A DNA stretch of 38,831 bases from Blastomonas sp. CACIA14H2 (lineage in GTDB: Bacteria; Pseudomonadota; Alphaproteobacteria; Sphingomonadales; Sphingomonadaceae). Under the pieces are notes generated by a model, which saw only the letters and a program-made list of their open reading frames with translations, did no database searches and was not told the origin of the DNA. The DNA is taken from contig AYSC01000039.1 in assembly GCA_000503195.1 (NCBI GenBank), positions 1 to 38,831 on the forward strand, given 5' to 3'. Position numbers and translations under genes: made by a program. Positions 1-7,927 of the stretch are shown piece after piece (within the stretch, counting starts at the first letter, position 1; the number at the start of each line of letters is the position of its first letter).

Positions 1-24
1 TGCGCGAACGGTCGTGCTCCCGCC

Positions 25-80
25 CCACCCCGGTCCGGCAAGCCGGACCTGCCCCTCCCCAAGGGGAGGGGAGAGACCGG
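25..80. repeat. Dispersed double-palindrome repeat, copy at left edge
   Basis: Two adjacent perfect palindromes are visible: GGTCCGGC/GCCGGACC (32-39 and 42-49) and CCCCTCCCC/GGGGAGGGG (52-60 and 63-71), each with an AA loop. A degenerate extra GGGGAGGGG half lies near 119-127. The same design, in the opposite orientation, occurs at the right edge (38779-38820). It lies downstream of the histidine kinase stop codon, so it could act as a 3' end structure, but I infer mainly an intergenic dispersed repeat. Confidence 0.7.
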
Positions 81-160
81 GCATCGCCGCTGCACCATCG
101 CGCGTTCCCCTGCCTTTTGGGGAGGGGAGTTTGTTGTTCTGCCCTCGCTTCCTTGCGCAC

Positions 161-1567
161 TCACCCCATCGGCAGCGTCAGCACCGCACGCAGTCCCTCG
201 ACCGCACCGCCCGGCCCGCGCCGGTTCTCGAGCCGCAGCGCGCCGCCATGCTGGTGCAGGATCGCGCGCGCGAGCGTGAGGCCCAGGCCCGTGCCCCCGG
301 TGGCCATGTTGCGCGAGGCCTCAAGCCGGGTGAAGGGTTCGAACATCCGTTCGATCTGGTCGTCGGGAATACCGGGGCCGTCATCGTCGATGGTGATCGA
401 CACCCTGCCCGGCACCTGCGCGATGTTGACCCGCGCCCGCGCGCCATAGCGCACCGCATTGCCGATGATGTTGCGCAGCGCGCGGCGGATCCAGGTCAAC
501 TGCAGCGGAACGACGATGCGCGGCGTATCGGCGAGCGCGACATCCTGGCCGAGATCGCGATATTCGTCGGCGATCATCTCGACCAGCGCACCCAGATTGA
601 CCGGCTCGCGTTCCTCGCCCGTCCGTCCGATCCGCGCAAGCGTCAGGATATCGTCGAGCGTGCGGGTGATGTCGTCGATGCTCGCGACCATCCGCTCGCG
701 CTGGCGGTCGTCGGGCACCGATTCGACGCGCACCCTCAGCGCGGCGAGCGGGGTCTTCAGATCATGCCCGATCGCGCCGAGCATCACGTCCTTCTCGTTC
801 AGCATCGCGGCGATCCGCGCGCTCATCGCGTTGAAGGATCGGGTGAGATCGGCAAGGTCACTGGGGCCGCTCGGCTCGATTGCGCGCGGCTCCTGCGTCT
901 GCTCGAAATGCGCCACGCCCTCGCGCAGCGTGCCCATCGAGCGCGCGATCCGCCGGGTCAGCCAGACCAGCGGCACCAGCATGATGATATAGAGCACGAC
1001 CGTCTGCAAGGCGATCGATGCGAGGATGCGGCCCGAGGCTTCGGGCACGGGCACGCGCACGCTGAGCCACTGGCCGTCGGGTCGCTGGATTGCGATCACG
1101 GCCAGCGTGCGCACGCGATCATTGCTGCGCCCGCCGATTTCCGCCGCCAGCCGGTCGACCCGGCGCGAGCGCGGCGGCGCGGCCATGCTGGCTGCCTCGA
1201 TGCGGGAATAGGTCACGCCATAGCTGGGCAGCACCGCATGGAGCCGCGATACCAGGCCCGGCACCGGCTCCATGCCCGGCCCGATCGGTGAGGTTGGGGT
1301 CAGTTCGGTCCGGCGGAACCGCGCCCCCGGCGCGCGCCCGATCCGGCCCAGAAACCGCTCGCGCAGCGGCCGCCCCTGCTCCAGTCGGTCGGTCGCGGCG
1401 ATCAGCCGGACCGAGGCCTCGGCGGCGACGCGATCGAGCGCCGCCTCGCGCTGGCCGCGCACCAGCAACGCCGCGTTGAGCAGCTGGCCAGCGAGCAGCG
1501 CCAGCGCGATGGTCAGCAGCAGACGCCCCGCCAGGCTCGACGGCCAGAGCCGCTGGAACGCGCTCAT
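161..1567 (-). CDS. Two-component sensor histidine kinase
   Basis: This is a 468-residue inner-membrane sensor kinase that should phosphorylate the response regulator encoded directly upstream. Visible order: a first membrane segment near residues 14-35, a periplasmic domain of about 145 residues, a second membrane segment near 181-204, a HAMP linker to about 255, the H-box with His268 in GAIGHDLKTPL, an N-box around 366-370 (RNIIGNAVRYG), the G1 motif DDDGPGIP near 394-401 and the G2 motif GTGLGL at 425-430. All catalytic motifs are intact. The start codon overlaps the regulator stop codon by 4 bp (ATGA), so the two are translationally coupled. The layout is EnvZ-like, but the periplasmic domain does not reveal the stimulus. 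Confidence 0.95.
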   Translation of the reverse strand: MSAFQRLWPSSLAGRLLLTIALALLAGQLLNAALLVRGQREAALDRVAAEASVRLIAATDRLEQGRPLRERFLGRIGRAPGARFRRTELTPTSPIGPGMEPVPGLVSRLHAVLPSYGVTYSRIEAASMAAPPRSRRVDRLAAEIGGRSNDRVRTLAVIAIQRPDGQWLSVRVPVPEASGRILASIALQTVVLYIIMLVPLVWLTRRIARSMGTLREGVAHFEQTQEPRAIEPSGPSDLADLTRSFNAMSARIAAMLNEKDVMLGAIGHDLKTPLAALRVRVESVPDDRQRERMVASIDDITRTLDDILTLARIGRTGEEREPVNLGALVEMIADEYRDLGQDVALADTPRIVVPLQLTWIRRALRNIIGNAVRYGARARVNIAQVPGRVSITIDDDGPGIPDDQIERMFEPFTRLEASRNMATGGTGLGLTLARAILHQHGGALRLENRRGPGGAVEGLRAVLTLPMG

Positions 1568-2298
1568 GGCGCATCCGGGCTGGCGAGTCGGCGGACGCGC
1601 GCGGCGAGCGTATAGCCGCCGCCCCAGACGGTCTTTATCAGGCGCGGGGAACGGTTGTCCGCCTCCACCTTCTTGCGCAACCGGCTGATCTGGTTGTCGA
1701 TCGCGCGGTCGAAAAGATGCGCCTCGCGGCCGTGCGCGAGGTCGAGCAGCTGATCGCGGTTGAGCACGTGTCCGGCATGCTCGCAGAACACCTGGAGCAG
1801 CTTGAACTCGGCAGTGGATATGGGGACCAGTGCGCCATCGGGGTCGGTCAGCCGGCGCTTGACGGTATCGAGCGTCCAGCCATCGAACTCGAAGCCCTGC
1901 GGCTCGTCCTCGGCGGGCTGGGGCACACGCGCGACACGGCGCAGCACGGTCTTGATCCGCGCCACCAGCTCGCGCGGGTCGAACGGCTTGACGACATAAT
2001 CGTCCGCGCCGATTTCCAGCCCGATGATGCGGTCCATCGCCTCGCCCTTAGCGGTGAGCAGGATGACAGGCGTTTCGGTTTGCGCGGCGACATGGCGGCA
2101 GAGGCTCAGGCCATCCTCGCCCGGCATCATGATATCGAGAAGCAGGATCGAGAAGCGCTGGTCGCGCATGAGCGTGCGCGCCCGGGCCGCATCGCCCGCC
2201 TCGGTCACGGCAAATCCCTGGCCGGTCAGATATTCGGCCAGCGGCTCGCGCAGGGTCGGCTCGTCATCGATCAGCAGGATATGGACGGGATCGGTCAT
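1564..2298 (-). CDS. OmpR-family DNA-binding response regulator
   Basis: A 244-residue regulator. It has an N-terminal receiver domain with the acidic pair Asp11-Asp12, phospho-acceptor Asp55 in LLLDIMMP and the conserved lysine of VVKPFDP near residue 105. A C-terminal winged-helix domain of the OmpR/PhoB type follows (about 140-235), ending in the recognition-helix and wing region with IKTVWGGGYTL. It is the first gene of a two-gene unit with the downstream kinase, which overlaps it by 4 bp. The upstream side is separated from the EF-hand gene by a hairpin, so it probably has its own promoter. Target genes cannot be inferred, and it is too generic in sequence to be called PhoB. Confidence 0.95.
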   Translation of the reverse strand: MTDPVHILLIDDEPTLREPLAEYLTGQGFAVTEAGDAARARTLMRDQRFSILLLDIMMPGEDGLSLCRHVAAQTETPVILLTAKGEAMDRIIGLEIGADDYVVKPFDPRELVARIKTVLRRVARVPQPAEDEPQGFEFDGWTLDTVKRRLTDPDGALVPISTAEFKLLQVFCEHAGHVLNRDQLLDLAHGREAHLFDRAIDNQISRLRKKVEADNRSPRLIKTVWGGGYTLAARVRRLASPDAP

Positions 2299-2337
2299 CG
2301 GATGTCAGCATGTGCCGGGTGCGGGGGCGAAAGGCAA

Positions 2338-2377
2338 CCGGCCCCGGACGCATAGGGGAGTCTGCGCCCGGGGCCGG
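2338..2377 (-). terminator. Candidate hairpin terminator after the EF-hand gene
   Basis: Perfect 10-bp arms CCGGCCCCGG (2338-2347) and CCGGGGCCGG (2368-2377). After one mismatch the stem continues for four more base pairs, leaving a 10-nt loop. It lies between the EF-hand stop codon (2399) and the response regulator start (2298). There is no T-run, so it is a strong stem but not a textbook intrinsic terminator. Confidence 0.5.
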
Positions 2378-2398
2378 AAGGTCGGAAGCGGCGGGGGA

Positions 2399-3016
2399 TC
2401 AGCCCTGCGGCGCGGCGCGGCGCTGCTGCCAGCGCTGCTTCATCGCCTCGCGCGCGGCGGCGCGCTCTTCCTGGGTGATCCTGCCGTCCTTGTTGGCATC
2501 ATGGCGGTTGAAGCGCTCGATCGCGCCCGCCTCGAACTCGGCGAGCGTGATCGCGCCATCCTTGTTCGTATCGAGCCGCATCATGCCGCCACGCATGCCG
2601 CGTCCGCCGCGCATGCCCATCTTGGGGCCGCCGCGCATCTTGCCGCCCATCCGTGCGCCCGGCTCGCCGGGACCACGATCGGCGCGCATCGCCATGCGCT
2701 CGGCACGCTTGGCCTGGCGGGCTTCGCGCGCGGCGGTCATCTCGGCCAGGCTGACCTCGCCGCTGCCGTCGGTGTCCATCTTCTTGAACCGCTCTGCCAT
2801 CCGGGCATCGCGATCGGCCTTGTCGATCTTTCCGTCCTTGTTGAAATCGATGCGCTCGAACATCCTCGCGGCCTGCGCACGCGCTTCTTCCTGCGTGACG
2901 ACGCCGTCCTGGTTGGCATCGGGTCCACGCTTCTGGCCGGGAGCGGGCTGTGCCAGCGCCATGCTGCCGGAGAGCATCGCCGCCAGTGCGGCGCCTGCGA
3001 TCATGGTCTTTTTCAT
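2399..3016 (-). CDS. Secreted five-EF-hand calcium-binding protein
   Basis: 205 residues with an N-terminal signal peptide (MKKTMIAGAALAAMLSGSMALA, cleavage near residue 22). Five canonical EF-hand loops are present: DANQDGVVTQEE (33-44), DFNKDGKIDKAD (57-68), DTDGSGEVSLAE (81-92), DTNKDGAITLAE (149-160) and DANKDGRITQEE (173-184). Each keeps the acidic residues at positions 1, 3, 5 and most at 12, so periplasmic Ca2+ binding is likely. Loops 3 and 4 are separated by about 55 residues, including a Met/Gly/Arg-rich stretch (about 122-146) that is unusual for a simple EF-hand pair. The start at 3016 is preferred because AAGGA sits 9 nt upstream; an ATG at 3025 directly abuts that sequence. The biological role is unknown; buffering or sensing of calcium is inference. 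Confidence 0.9.
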   Translation of the reverse strand: MKKTMIAGAALAAMLSGSMALAQPAPGQKRGPDANQDGVVTQEEARAQAARMFERIDFNKDGKIDKADRDARMAERFKKMDTDGSGEVSLAEMTAAREARQAKRAERMAMRADRGPGEPGARMGGKMRGGPKMGMRGGRGMRGGMMRLDTNKDGAITLAEFEAGAIERFNRHDANKDGRITQEERAAAREAMKQRWQQRRAAPQG

Positions 3017-3282
3017 CGGAGTCATTCCTTCGGTCTCACTTGGGGGGATAGGAGTCGGAAGCCGCGCCGACCCGGCTAGCAGGGGGCGATCAGGGGTCCG
3101 GTGCAGCTTCCATGACCGCCCTTCTAGCCCGGCATTGTCGCACAGATTTGCCGTGCGCGCGGCAAAAGTGTCGCAAAGTGTATCGGATCGCGCAGTCCGT
3201 TCATGCGGGCGCAAGCCTTTTCGCTGCGCCGCAGCATCGGACCGCTTGGCGAAAGCCGCGTCTGCTGATAGGCGCTGCGCCC

Positions 3283-5145
3283 ATGCTTTCGATGAACAAT
3301 ATCACCGTGCGCCTGGGCGGCCGCACCATCCTGGACGGCGCGACGGCGGCGATCCCGCCGGGCAGCCGCGTCGGCCTGATCGGGCGCAACGGCGCGGGCA
3401 AGTCGACGCTGATGAAGGTGATGATCGGCGAGCTCGAGCCCGATGACGGCGAGATCGAGATGCCGCGGCTCGCGCGGCTGGGCTATGTCGCGCAGGAAGC
3501 GCCGCATGGCGATGCCACCCCGCTCGACACCGTGCTCGCCGCCGATGTCGAGCGCACCGCCTTGCTCGCAGAGGCCGAGACCTGCACCGATCCCGACCGG
3601 CTGGGCGATGTGCACGAACGGCTGCTCGCGATCGACGCGTACAGTGCCCCCTCGCGCGCGGCGATCATCCTCACCGGCCTCGGCTTCGACGAGGAGATGC
3701 AGAACCGCCCGCTCGACAGCTTTTCGGGCGGCTGGAAGATGCGCGTCGCGCTGGGCGCGCTGCTGTTCTCGCAGCCCGACGTGCTGCTGCTCGACGAACC
3801 GTCGAACCATCTCGATCTCGAAGCGACCGTGTGGCTCGAGAATTTCCTCAAGGCCTATCCCGCCACGCTGATCGTCATCAGCCACGAACGCGACCTGCTC
3901 AACAATGTCGTCGACCATATCCTGCACCTGCAGGGCGGCAAGGTGACGCTCTATCCCGGCGGCTATGACAGTTTCGAGCGTCAGCGTGCCGAACGCGCGG
4001 CGCAGCTCGCCGCCGCCAAGCAGGCGCAGGACGCCCAGCGCGCCAAGCTGCAGGATTATATCGCGCGCAACTCGGCCCGCGCCTCCACCGCCAAGCAGGC
4101 GCAGTCGCGCGCGAAGATGCTCGCCAAGATGCAGCCGATCACCGCACTGATCGAGGACCCCTCGCTGAGCTTCGATTTCCCGAGCCCCTCCGAGCTCAAG
4201 CCGCCGCTGATCACGCTCGATCTGGCAGCGGTCGGCTATGCGGAGGCCAAGCCGATCCTCCAGCGGCTCAACCTGCGGATCGATCCCGAGGACCGGGTCG
4301 CGCTGCTCGGGCGCAACGGCAACGGCAAGACCACGCTCGCCCGGCTGCTCGCCGCGCAGCTCGCCCCGATGGACGGCGCGATGAATACCGCAGGCAAGAT
4401 GCAGGTCGGCTATTTCACCCAGTATCAGGTCGAGGAGCTCGAGCCGGACAGCACCCCGCTCGAACAGATGACCCGCGCGATGCAGGGCAAGACCCCGGCG
4501 GCGGTGCGCGCGCAGCTCGGCCGGTTCGGCTTCTCGGGCAACCGGGCGACGGCGCAGGTCGGCACGCTCTCGGGAGGCGAGCGCGCACGGCTGGCGCTGG
4601 CGCTGATCACCCGCGACGCGCCGCATCTGCTGATCCTCGACGAGCCGACCAACCATCTCGACGTCGATGCCCGCGAGGCGCTGGTCCAGGCGCTCAACGA
4701 CTATTCGGGCGCGGTGCTGCTGATCAGCCATGACCGGCACATGGTGGAACTGACCGCCGACCGGCTGGTGCTGGTCGATAACGGCACGGCCACCGAATAT
4801 GCGGGCAGCATGGACGACTATATCGACTTCATTCTGGGCGTGAACCAGCCCAAGGGCGAGGCGAAGCCCAAGGCGAAGAAGGACAAGAAGGCAGAGGCCG
4901 AGCGCCGCGAACAGTTGCGCCAGATCCGCGCCAAGGTCAGCGCGGCCGAAAAGCAGATCGCGTCGCTCCAGGCCAGGGTCAGCGAGATCGACCGCGCGAT
5001 GTTCGATCCGGCCTCCGCCAGCGGCGAACTGGCGAAGCTCACCATGAGCGAGCTCTCGCGCCGCCGCTCGAAGATTGCGGATGAGCTCGCCGAGGTCGAG
5101 GCGGACTGGCTCGAGAACAACGAAATGCTCGAGACGCTGGAATAG
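3283..5145 (+). CDS. ABC-F family ATPase (Uup/YheS type)
   Basis: A 620-residue soluble protein with two tandem ABC domains and no membrane segments, the layout of ABC-F translation factors that act on the ribosome. Domain 1 has Walker A GRNGAGKST (34-42), signature FSGGW and Walker B LLLDEPSNHLD. Domain 2 has Walker A GRNGNGKTT, signature LSGGE and Walker B LILDEPTNHLD. A charged interdomain linker (about 230-310) and a C-terminal Lys/Glu-rich coiled coil (about 540-620) complete the arrangement. The start at 3283 gives MLSMNNITVRLGG; an alternative ATG lies at 3292. No strong ribosome-binding site is visible. A housekeeping role in resolving stalled ribosomes is more likely than antibiotic resistance, but sequence alone does not settle it. 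Confidence 0.93.
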   Translation: MLSMNNITVRLGGRTILDGATAAIPPGSRVGLIGRNGAGKSTLMKVMIGELEPDDGEIEMPRLARLGYVAQEAPHGDATPLDTVLAADVERTALLAEAETCTDPDRLGDVHERLLAIDAYSAPSRAAIILTGLGFDEEMQNRPLDSFSGGWKMRVALGALLFSQPDVLLLDEPSNHLDLEATVWLENFLKAYPATLIVISHERDLLNNVVDHILHLQGGKVTLYPGGYDSFERQRAERAAQLAAAKQAQDAQRAKLQDYIARNSARASTAKQAQSRAKMLAKMQPITALIEDPSLSFDFPSPSELKPPLITLDLAAVGYAEAKPILQRLNLRIDPEDRVALLGRNGNGKTTLARLLAAQLAPMDGAMNTAGKMQVGYFTQYQVEELEPDSTPLEQMTRAMQGKTPAAVRAQLGRFGFSGNRATAQVGTLSGGERARLALALITRDAPHLLILDEPTNHLDVDAREALVQALNDYSGAVLLISHDRHMVELTADRLVLVDNGTATEYAGSMDDYIDFILGVNQPKGEAKPKAKKDKKAEAERREQLRQIRAKVSAAEKQIASLQARVSEIDRAMFDPASASGELAKLTMSELSRRRSKIADELAEVEADWLENNEMLETLE

Positions 5146-5162
5146 GCTTGCCGGGCGCTTCC

Positions 5163-5192
5163 GACTGGTTTAATTGAACGATTAAATCAGTC
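5163..5192. promoter_or_regulatory. Operator-like palindrome upstream of the thiolase
   Basis: Inverted repeat with 12-bp arms GACTGGTTTAAT (5163-5174) and ATTAAATCAGTC (5181-5192), one mismatch, around a 6-bp centre. It is much more AT-rich than its surroundings and ends 16 bp before the thiolase start codon. No T-run follows, which argues against a terminator of the upstream ABC-F gene. Size and position fit a dimeric repressor site (TetR-type regulators often control acyl-CoA genes); the regulator is not in the window. Confidence 0.6.
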
Positions 5193-5208
5193 GAAGAGGA
5201 GCCGAAAC

Positions 5209-6456
5209 ATGGCCGAAGCCTATATCATCGATGCCGTCCGTACCCCGCGCGGGGTCGGCAAGCCCGGCAAGGGCGCGCTGTCGCACCTGCACCCGCAGGA
5301 TCTCGCCGCGACCGTGCTCAAGGCAATCAAGGAGCGCAATCACCTCGACACCGCGACGGTCGATGACGTGATCTGGTCGACCTCGACGCAAAAGGGCAAG
5401 CAGGGCGGCGATCTCGGTCGCATGGCGGCGCTCGCGGCGGGCTATGACATCAAGGCGAGCGGCATGACGCTCGACCGCTTCTGCGGCGGCGGCATCACCT
5501 CGGTGAACCTCGCCACCGCCGCAATCATGTCGGGCATGGAAGACTGCGTCATCGCCGGCGGCACCGAGATGATGAGCTATACCCAGGTCGTCGCCGCCGC
5601 CGAGGCCAATGCCGGGATGCCGCCGCCGCTGATGGGATCGCACAATCCCGCGCTCGACGAACTGCACCCGCAATCGCACCAGGGCGTGTGCGGCGATGCC
5701 ATCGCCTCGATGGAGGGCATTTCGCGCGAGGACCTCGATGCGCTCGCGCTCGTCAGCCAGCAGCGCGCCGCGCGCGCGATCGCCGAAGGCCGGTTCGACA
5801 AGTCGGTGGTGCCGGTGCACAATCCCGACGGAACCGTCGCGCTCGACAAGGAAGAATTTCCCCGGCCTGACACCACCGCCGAGAGCCTGGCCGCACTGAA
5901 GCCCGCCTTTGCCGGCATGGCCGATTTCGAGATCGGCGGCACGACCTTCCGCAAGCAGATCAACCGCCGCTATCCCGATCTGAAGATCGAGCATGTGCAC
6001 CACGCGGGCAACAGCTCGGGCGTGGTCGATGGCGCGGCCGCACTGCTGCTGACCTCGAAGGATTATGCCGACAAGCACGGCCTCAAGCCCCGCGCGCGCG
6101 TCGTGACCTATGTCAACATGGGCGACGATCCGACGCTGATGCTCAACGCGCCCGTCCCCGCCGCAAAGAAGGCGCTCGAGCGCGCAGGGCTCAGCAAGGA
6201 CGATATCGACGTCTGGGAAATCAACGAGGCGTTCGCGGTCGTCGCCGAAAAGTTCATCCGCGATCTCGATCTCGACCGCGAGAAGGTGAACATCAACGGC
6301 GGCGCAATGGCACTCGGCCATCCGATCGGCGCGACCGGATCGATGCTGATCGGCACCGCGCTTGACGAGCTGGAGCGTTCGGGCGGCCGCTATGGCCTGA
6401 TCACGATGTGCGCGGCGGGCGGCATGGCGCCTGCCATCATCATCGAGCGAATCTGA
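5209..6456 (+). CDS. Acetyl-CoA C-acyltransferase (thiolase)
   Basis: 415 residues, full length for a thiolase. It should catalyse thiolytic cleavage of 3-ketoacyl-CoA, or the reverse condensation of acetyl-CoA. Signatures: nucleophile Cys92 in DRFCGGGITS, the NEAFA motif, GHPIGATGS with catalytic His371, and CAAGGMAP with the second catalytic Cys401. The start is supported by AGAGGA 8 nt upstream. It stands alone, without an adjacent FadB-type hydratase/dehydrogenase, and is preceded by an operator-like palindrome. Beta-oxidation degradation and polyhydroxybutyrate or branched-chain metabolism are all possible, so the substrate length is not assigned. Confidence 0.95.
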   Translation: MAEAYIIDAVRTPRGVGKPGKGALSHLHPQDLAATVLKAIKERNHLDTATVDDVIWSTSTQKGKQGGDLGRMAALAAGYDIKASGMTLDRFCGGGITSVNLATAAIMSGMEDCVIAGGTEMMSYTQVVAAAEANAGMPPPLMGSHNPALDELHPQSHQGVCGDAIASMEGISREDLDALALVSQQRAARAIAEGRFDKSVVPVHNPDGTVALDKEEFPRPDTTAESLAALKPAFAGMADFEIGGTTFRKQINRRYPDLKIEHVHHAGNSSGVVDGAAALLLTSKDYADKHGLKPRARVVTYVNMGDDPTLMLNAPVPAAKKALERAGLSKDDIDVWEINEAFAVVAEKFIRDLDLDREKVNINGGAMALGHPIGATGSMLIGTALDELERSGGRYGLITMCAAGGMAPAIIIERI

Positions 6457-6481
6457 CGGACATGCAGGCGGTGGGCGCGGC

Positions 6482-6844
6482 TCAGACGAGCGCGTTCACC
6501 GCCGCCATGAACGGACCGATCGAGACCGGCTTGGAGACATAGCCCTCGGCTCCGGCGGCGCGGATGCGATCCTCGTCGCCCTTGCCGGCATAGGCGGTCA
6601 CCGCCATGATCGGGATCAGGCGCAGGTCGCGATCGGCCTTGATCGCCTCGATCAGCTCCAGCCCGCTGACATGCGGCAGCTGGATGTCCATGATGATGAG
6701 GCCGGGCACGAACTGGCGCGCGCGTTCCATCACCTCGCGGCCATCGGCCAGCCCCTCGACCGCGAAGCCATGCGCGCTGAGCAGATCGCAGAAAAGTTTG
6801 CGATTAAGGTCGTTATCCTCGACAACCAGCACTCTTTTTGCCAC
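6482..6844 (-). CDS. divK: Single-domain response regulator DivK
   Basis: 120 residues consisting only of a receiver domain. Asp9/Asp10-region acidic residues (VVEDND), phospho-acceptor Asp53 in IIMDIQLP, the conserved Thr/Ala of VTAYAGKGDEDR and Lys in YVSKPVS are all present. From memory the sequence closely follows Caulobacter DivK, including the VEDN-LN-KLF start, the MDIQLP-VSGLE block and Asp53. DivK is a polarity and cell-cycle switch acting with the kinases DivJ, PleC and DivL. The start is GTG at 6844, giving VAKRVLVVEDN; longer in-frame starts add a non-conserved extension. Divergent from a DUF3572 gene, an association also seen in other alphaproteobacteria. Confidence 0.93.
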   Translation of the reverse strand: MAKRVLVVEDNDLNRKLFCDLLSAHGFAVEGLADGREVMERARQFVPGLIIMDIQLPHVSGLELIEAIKADRDLRLIPIMAVTAYAGKGDEDRIRAAGAEGYVSKPVSIGPFMAAVNALV

Positions 6845-6917
6845 TGAACCGCTTATCCAATCTGCCGGTCCCGAACGTCCGGTGGGTTGATCACAAACGG
6901 GGATGTAGGCGAAAGCC

Positions 6918-7208
6918 GTGAGCGACACAATCGGGGCAGACGAGCACGAAAAGGATGATGCAGCCACCCTCGCGCTGATGGCACTGGGATGGCTGCTCGG
7001 CGATCAGGACCGCGCCTCTCGGCTGCTCGCGCTGACCGGGATGACGGTGGAGGATTTGCGCGGCGGTGCCAACAACCCGCGGATCCTGTCAGAGATCATC
7101 CGCTATCTGGAAGGCTATGAGGCGGATCTCGTGGCAGCGGCCGACGCGATCGGCACGACGCCGGTCCGTCTGGTCAACGCGCGTATCGAGCTGGAACGCC
7201 AGCATTGA
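6918..7208 (+). CDS. DUF3572 family protein
   Basis: 96 residues from a GTG start, small, acidic and soluble, without signal or membrane segments. The conserved core contains ALMALGWLLGD, RLLALTGM and the helical segment RYLEGYEADLVAAADAIG, matching DUF3572 as I recall it. The family has no established biochemical function and often neighbours divK in alphaproteobacteria, which suggests but does not prove a cell-cycle link. It is the first gene of a plus-strand run of five genes reaching 10309; the following HAD gene begins 17 bp downstream. Confidence 0.85.
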   Translation: MSDTIGADEHEKDDAATLALMALGWLLGDQDRASRLLALTGMTVEDLRGGANNPRILSEIIRYLEGYEADLVAAADAIGTTPVRLVNARIELERQH

Positions 7209-7225
7209 ACGAGATGGAGTTTTTT

Positions 7226-7897
7226 GTGACCGCGACGACTGCCCCTCCCCGCCCGCTGCTGGTCACCGATTGTGACGAGGTGCTGCTGTACATGGTCGCG
7301 CCGTTCAAGGCGTGGCTGGACGAAAAGCATGACATCGATTTCGACTTTTCCGGCGGCGATTTCGCCAAGGCGCTGATCGACCGCAAGACGCGCGAGGCGG
7401 TGAAGCCGGGCGACATCTGGCCGCTGCTCGGCGGATTCTTCGATACCGAGATGCACCGCCAGACGCCGATCACCGGCGCGGTCGAAGCCTTGCAGGCCAT
7501 TGCCGAGCATGCCGATATCGTGGTGCTGACCAATCTGATGGATGACCGCCAGCAGGCGCGCAGCGAGCAGCTGGCGCGCTTCGGCCTGCATCACCGCGTG
7601 GTGTGCAACCAGGGCCCCAAGGGCGAGCCGCTCCGCCGGATCGTCGAGGAGCACAATCCCAGCGTCGCGATCTTCGTCGACGACCTTCCGCAGCATCACC
7701 AGTCCGCCGCCGAGCATGCGCCGCATGTCTGGCGGCTGCACATGGTCGGCGAGGAAGGCCTGGCGCCGCACATCGCCTGCGCCGCCGATGCCGGCCACGC
7801 GCATGCGCGGATCGACCGCTGGGACGAGGCGCTCGCCTGGATTCTCGAGCGCTTCGCTGCGGGCGTGCACGCGCCCGGCATTCAGGCCGCCGCCTGA
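7226..7897 (+). CDS. HAD-superfamily hydrolase
   Basis: 223 residues. Motif I is TDCDEVLL with Asp15 as likely nucleophile and Asp17 as acid/base; motif II is VVLTNL; motif III lysine is probably in NQGPKGEP; motif IV is IFVDDLPQH. The set fits a phosphatase-type HAD enzyme with a small cap, acting in the cytoplasm; the substrate is unknown. GTG at 7226 is chosen because GGAG lies 6 nt upstream; an ATG at 7214 or TTG at 7205 would add 4 or 7 residues, the latter overlapping the upstream stop codon. The His-rich stretch DLPQHHQSAAEHAPHVW after motif IV is noticeable. It lies between DUF3572 and RidA genes in an apparent operon. Confidence 0.88.
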   Translation: MTATTAPPRPLLVTDCDEVLLYMVAPFKAWLDEKHDIDFDFSGGDFAKALIDRKTREAVKPGDIWPLLGGFFDTEMHRQTPITGAVEALQAIAEHADIVVLTNLMDDRQQARSEQLARFGLHHRVVCNQGPKGEPLRRIVEEHNPSVAIFVDDLPQHHQSAAEHAPHVWRLHMVGEEGLAPHIACAADAGHAHARIDRWDEALAWILERFAAGVHAPGIQAAA

Positions 7898-7927
7898 TCC
7901 CCCTTTCCTGCAGGACTTGAAAAGACC

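Noticed and set aside
1564-2298. Naming the regulator/kinase pair PhoB/PhoR because of the Pho-like locus
   Set aside because: The regulator is a generic OmpR-type protein, the kinase has an EnvZ-like layout with a large periplasmic domain and no PAS domain, and the pair is 26 kb from the PHO-like sites.
3124-4740. Minus-strand open frame inside the ABC-F gene
   Set aside because: The sense frame has two complete ABC domains; the antisense product is low-complexity Arg/Leu/Ala.
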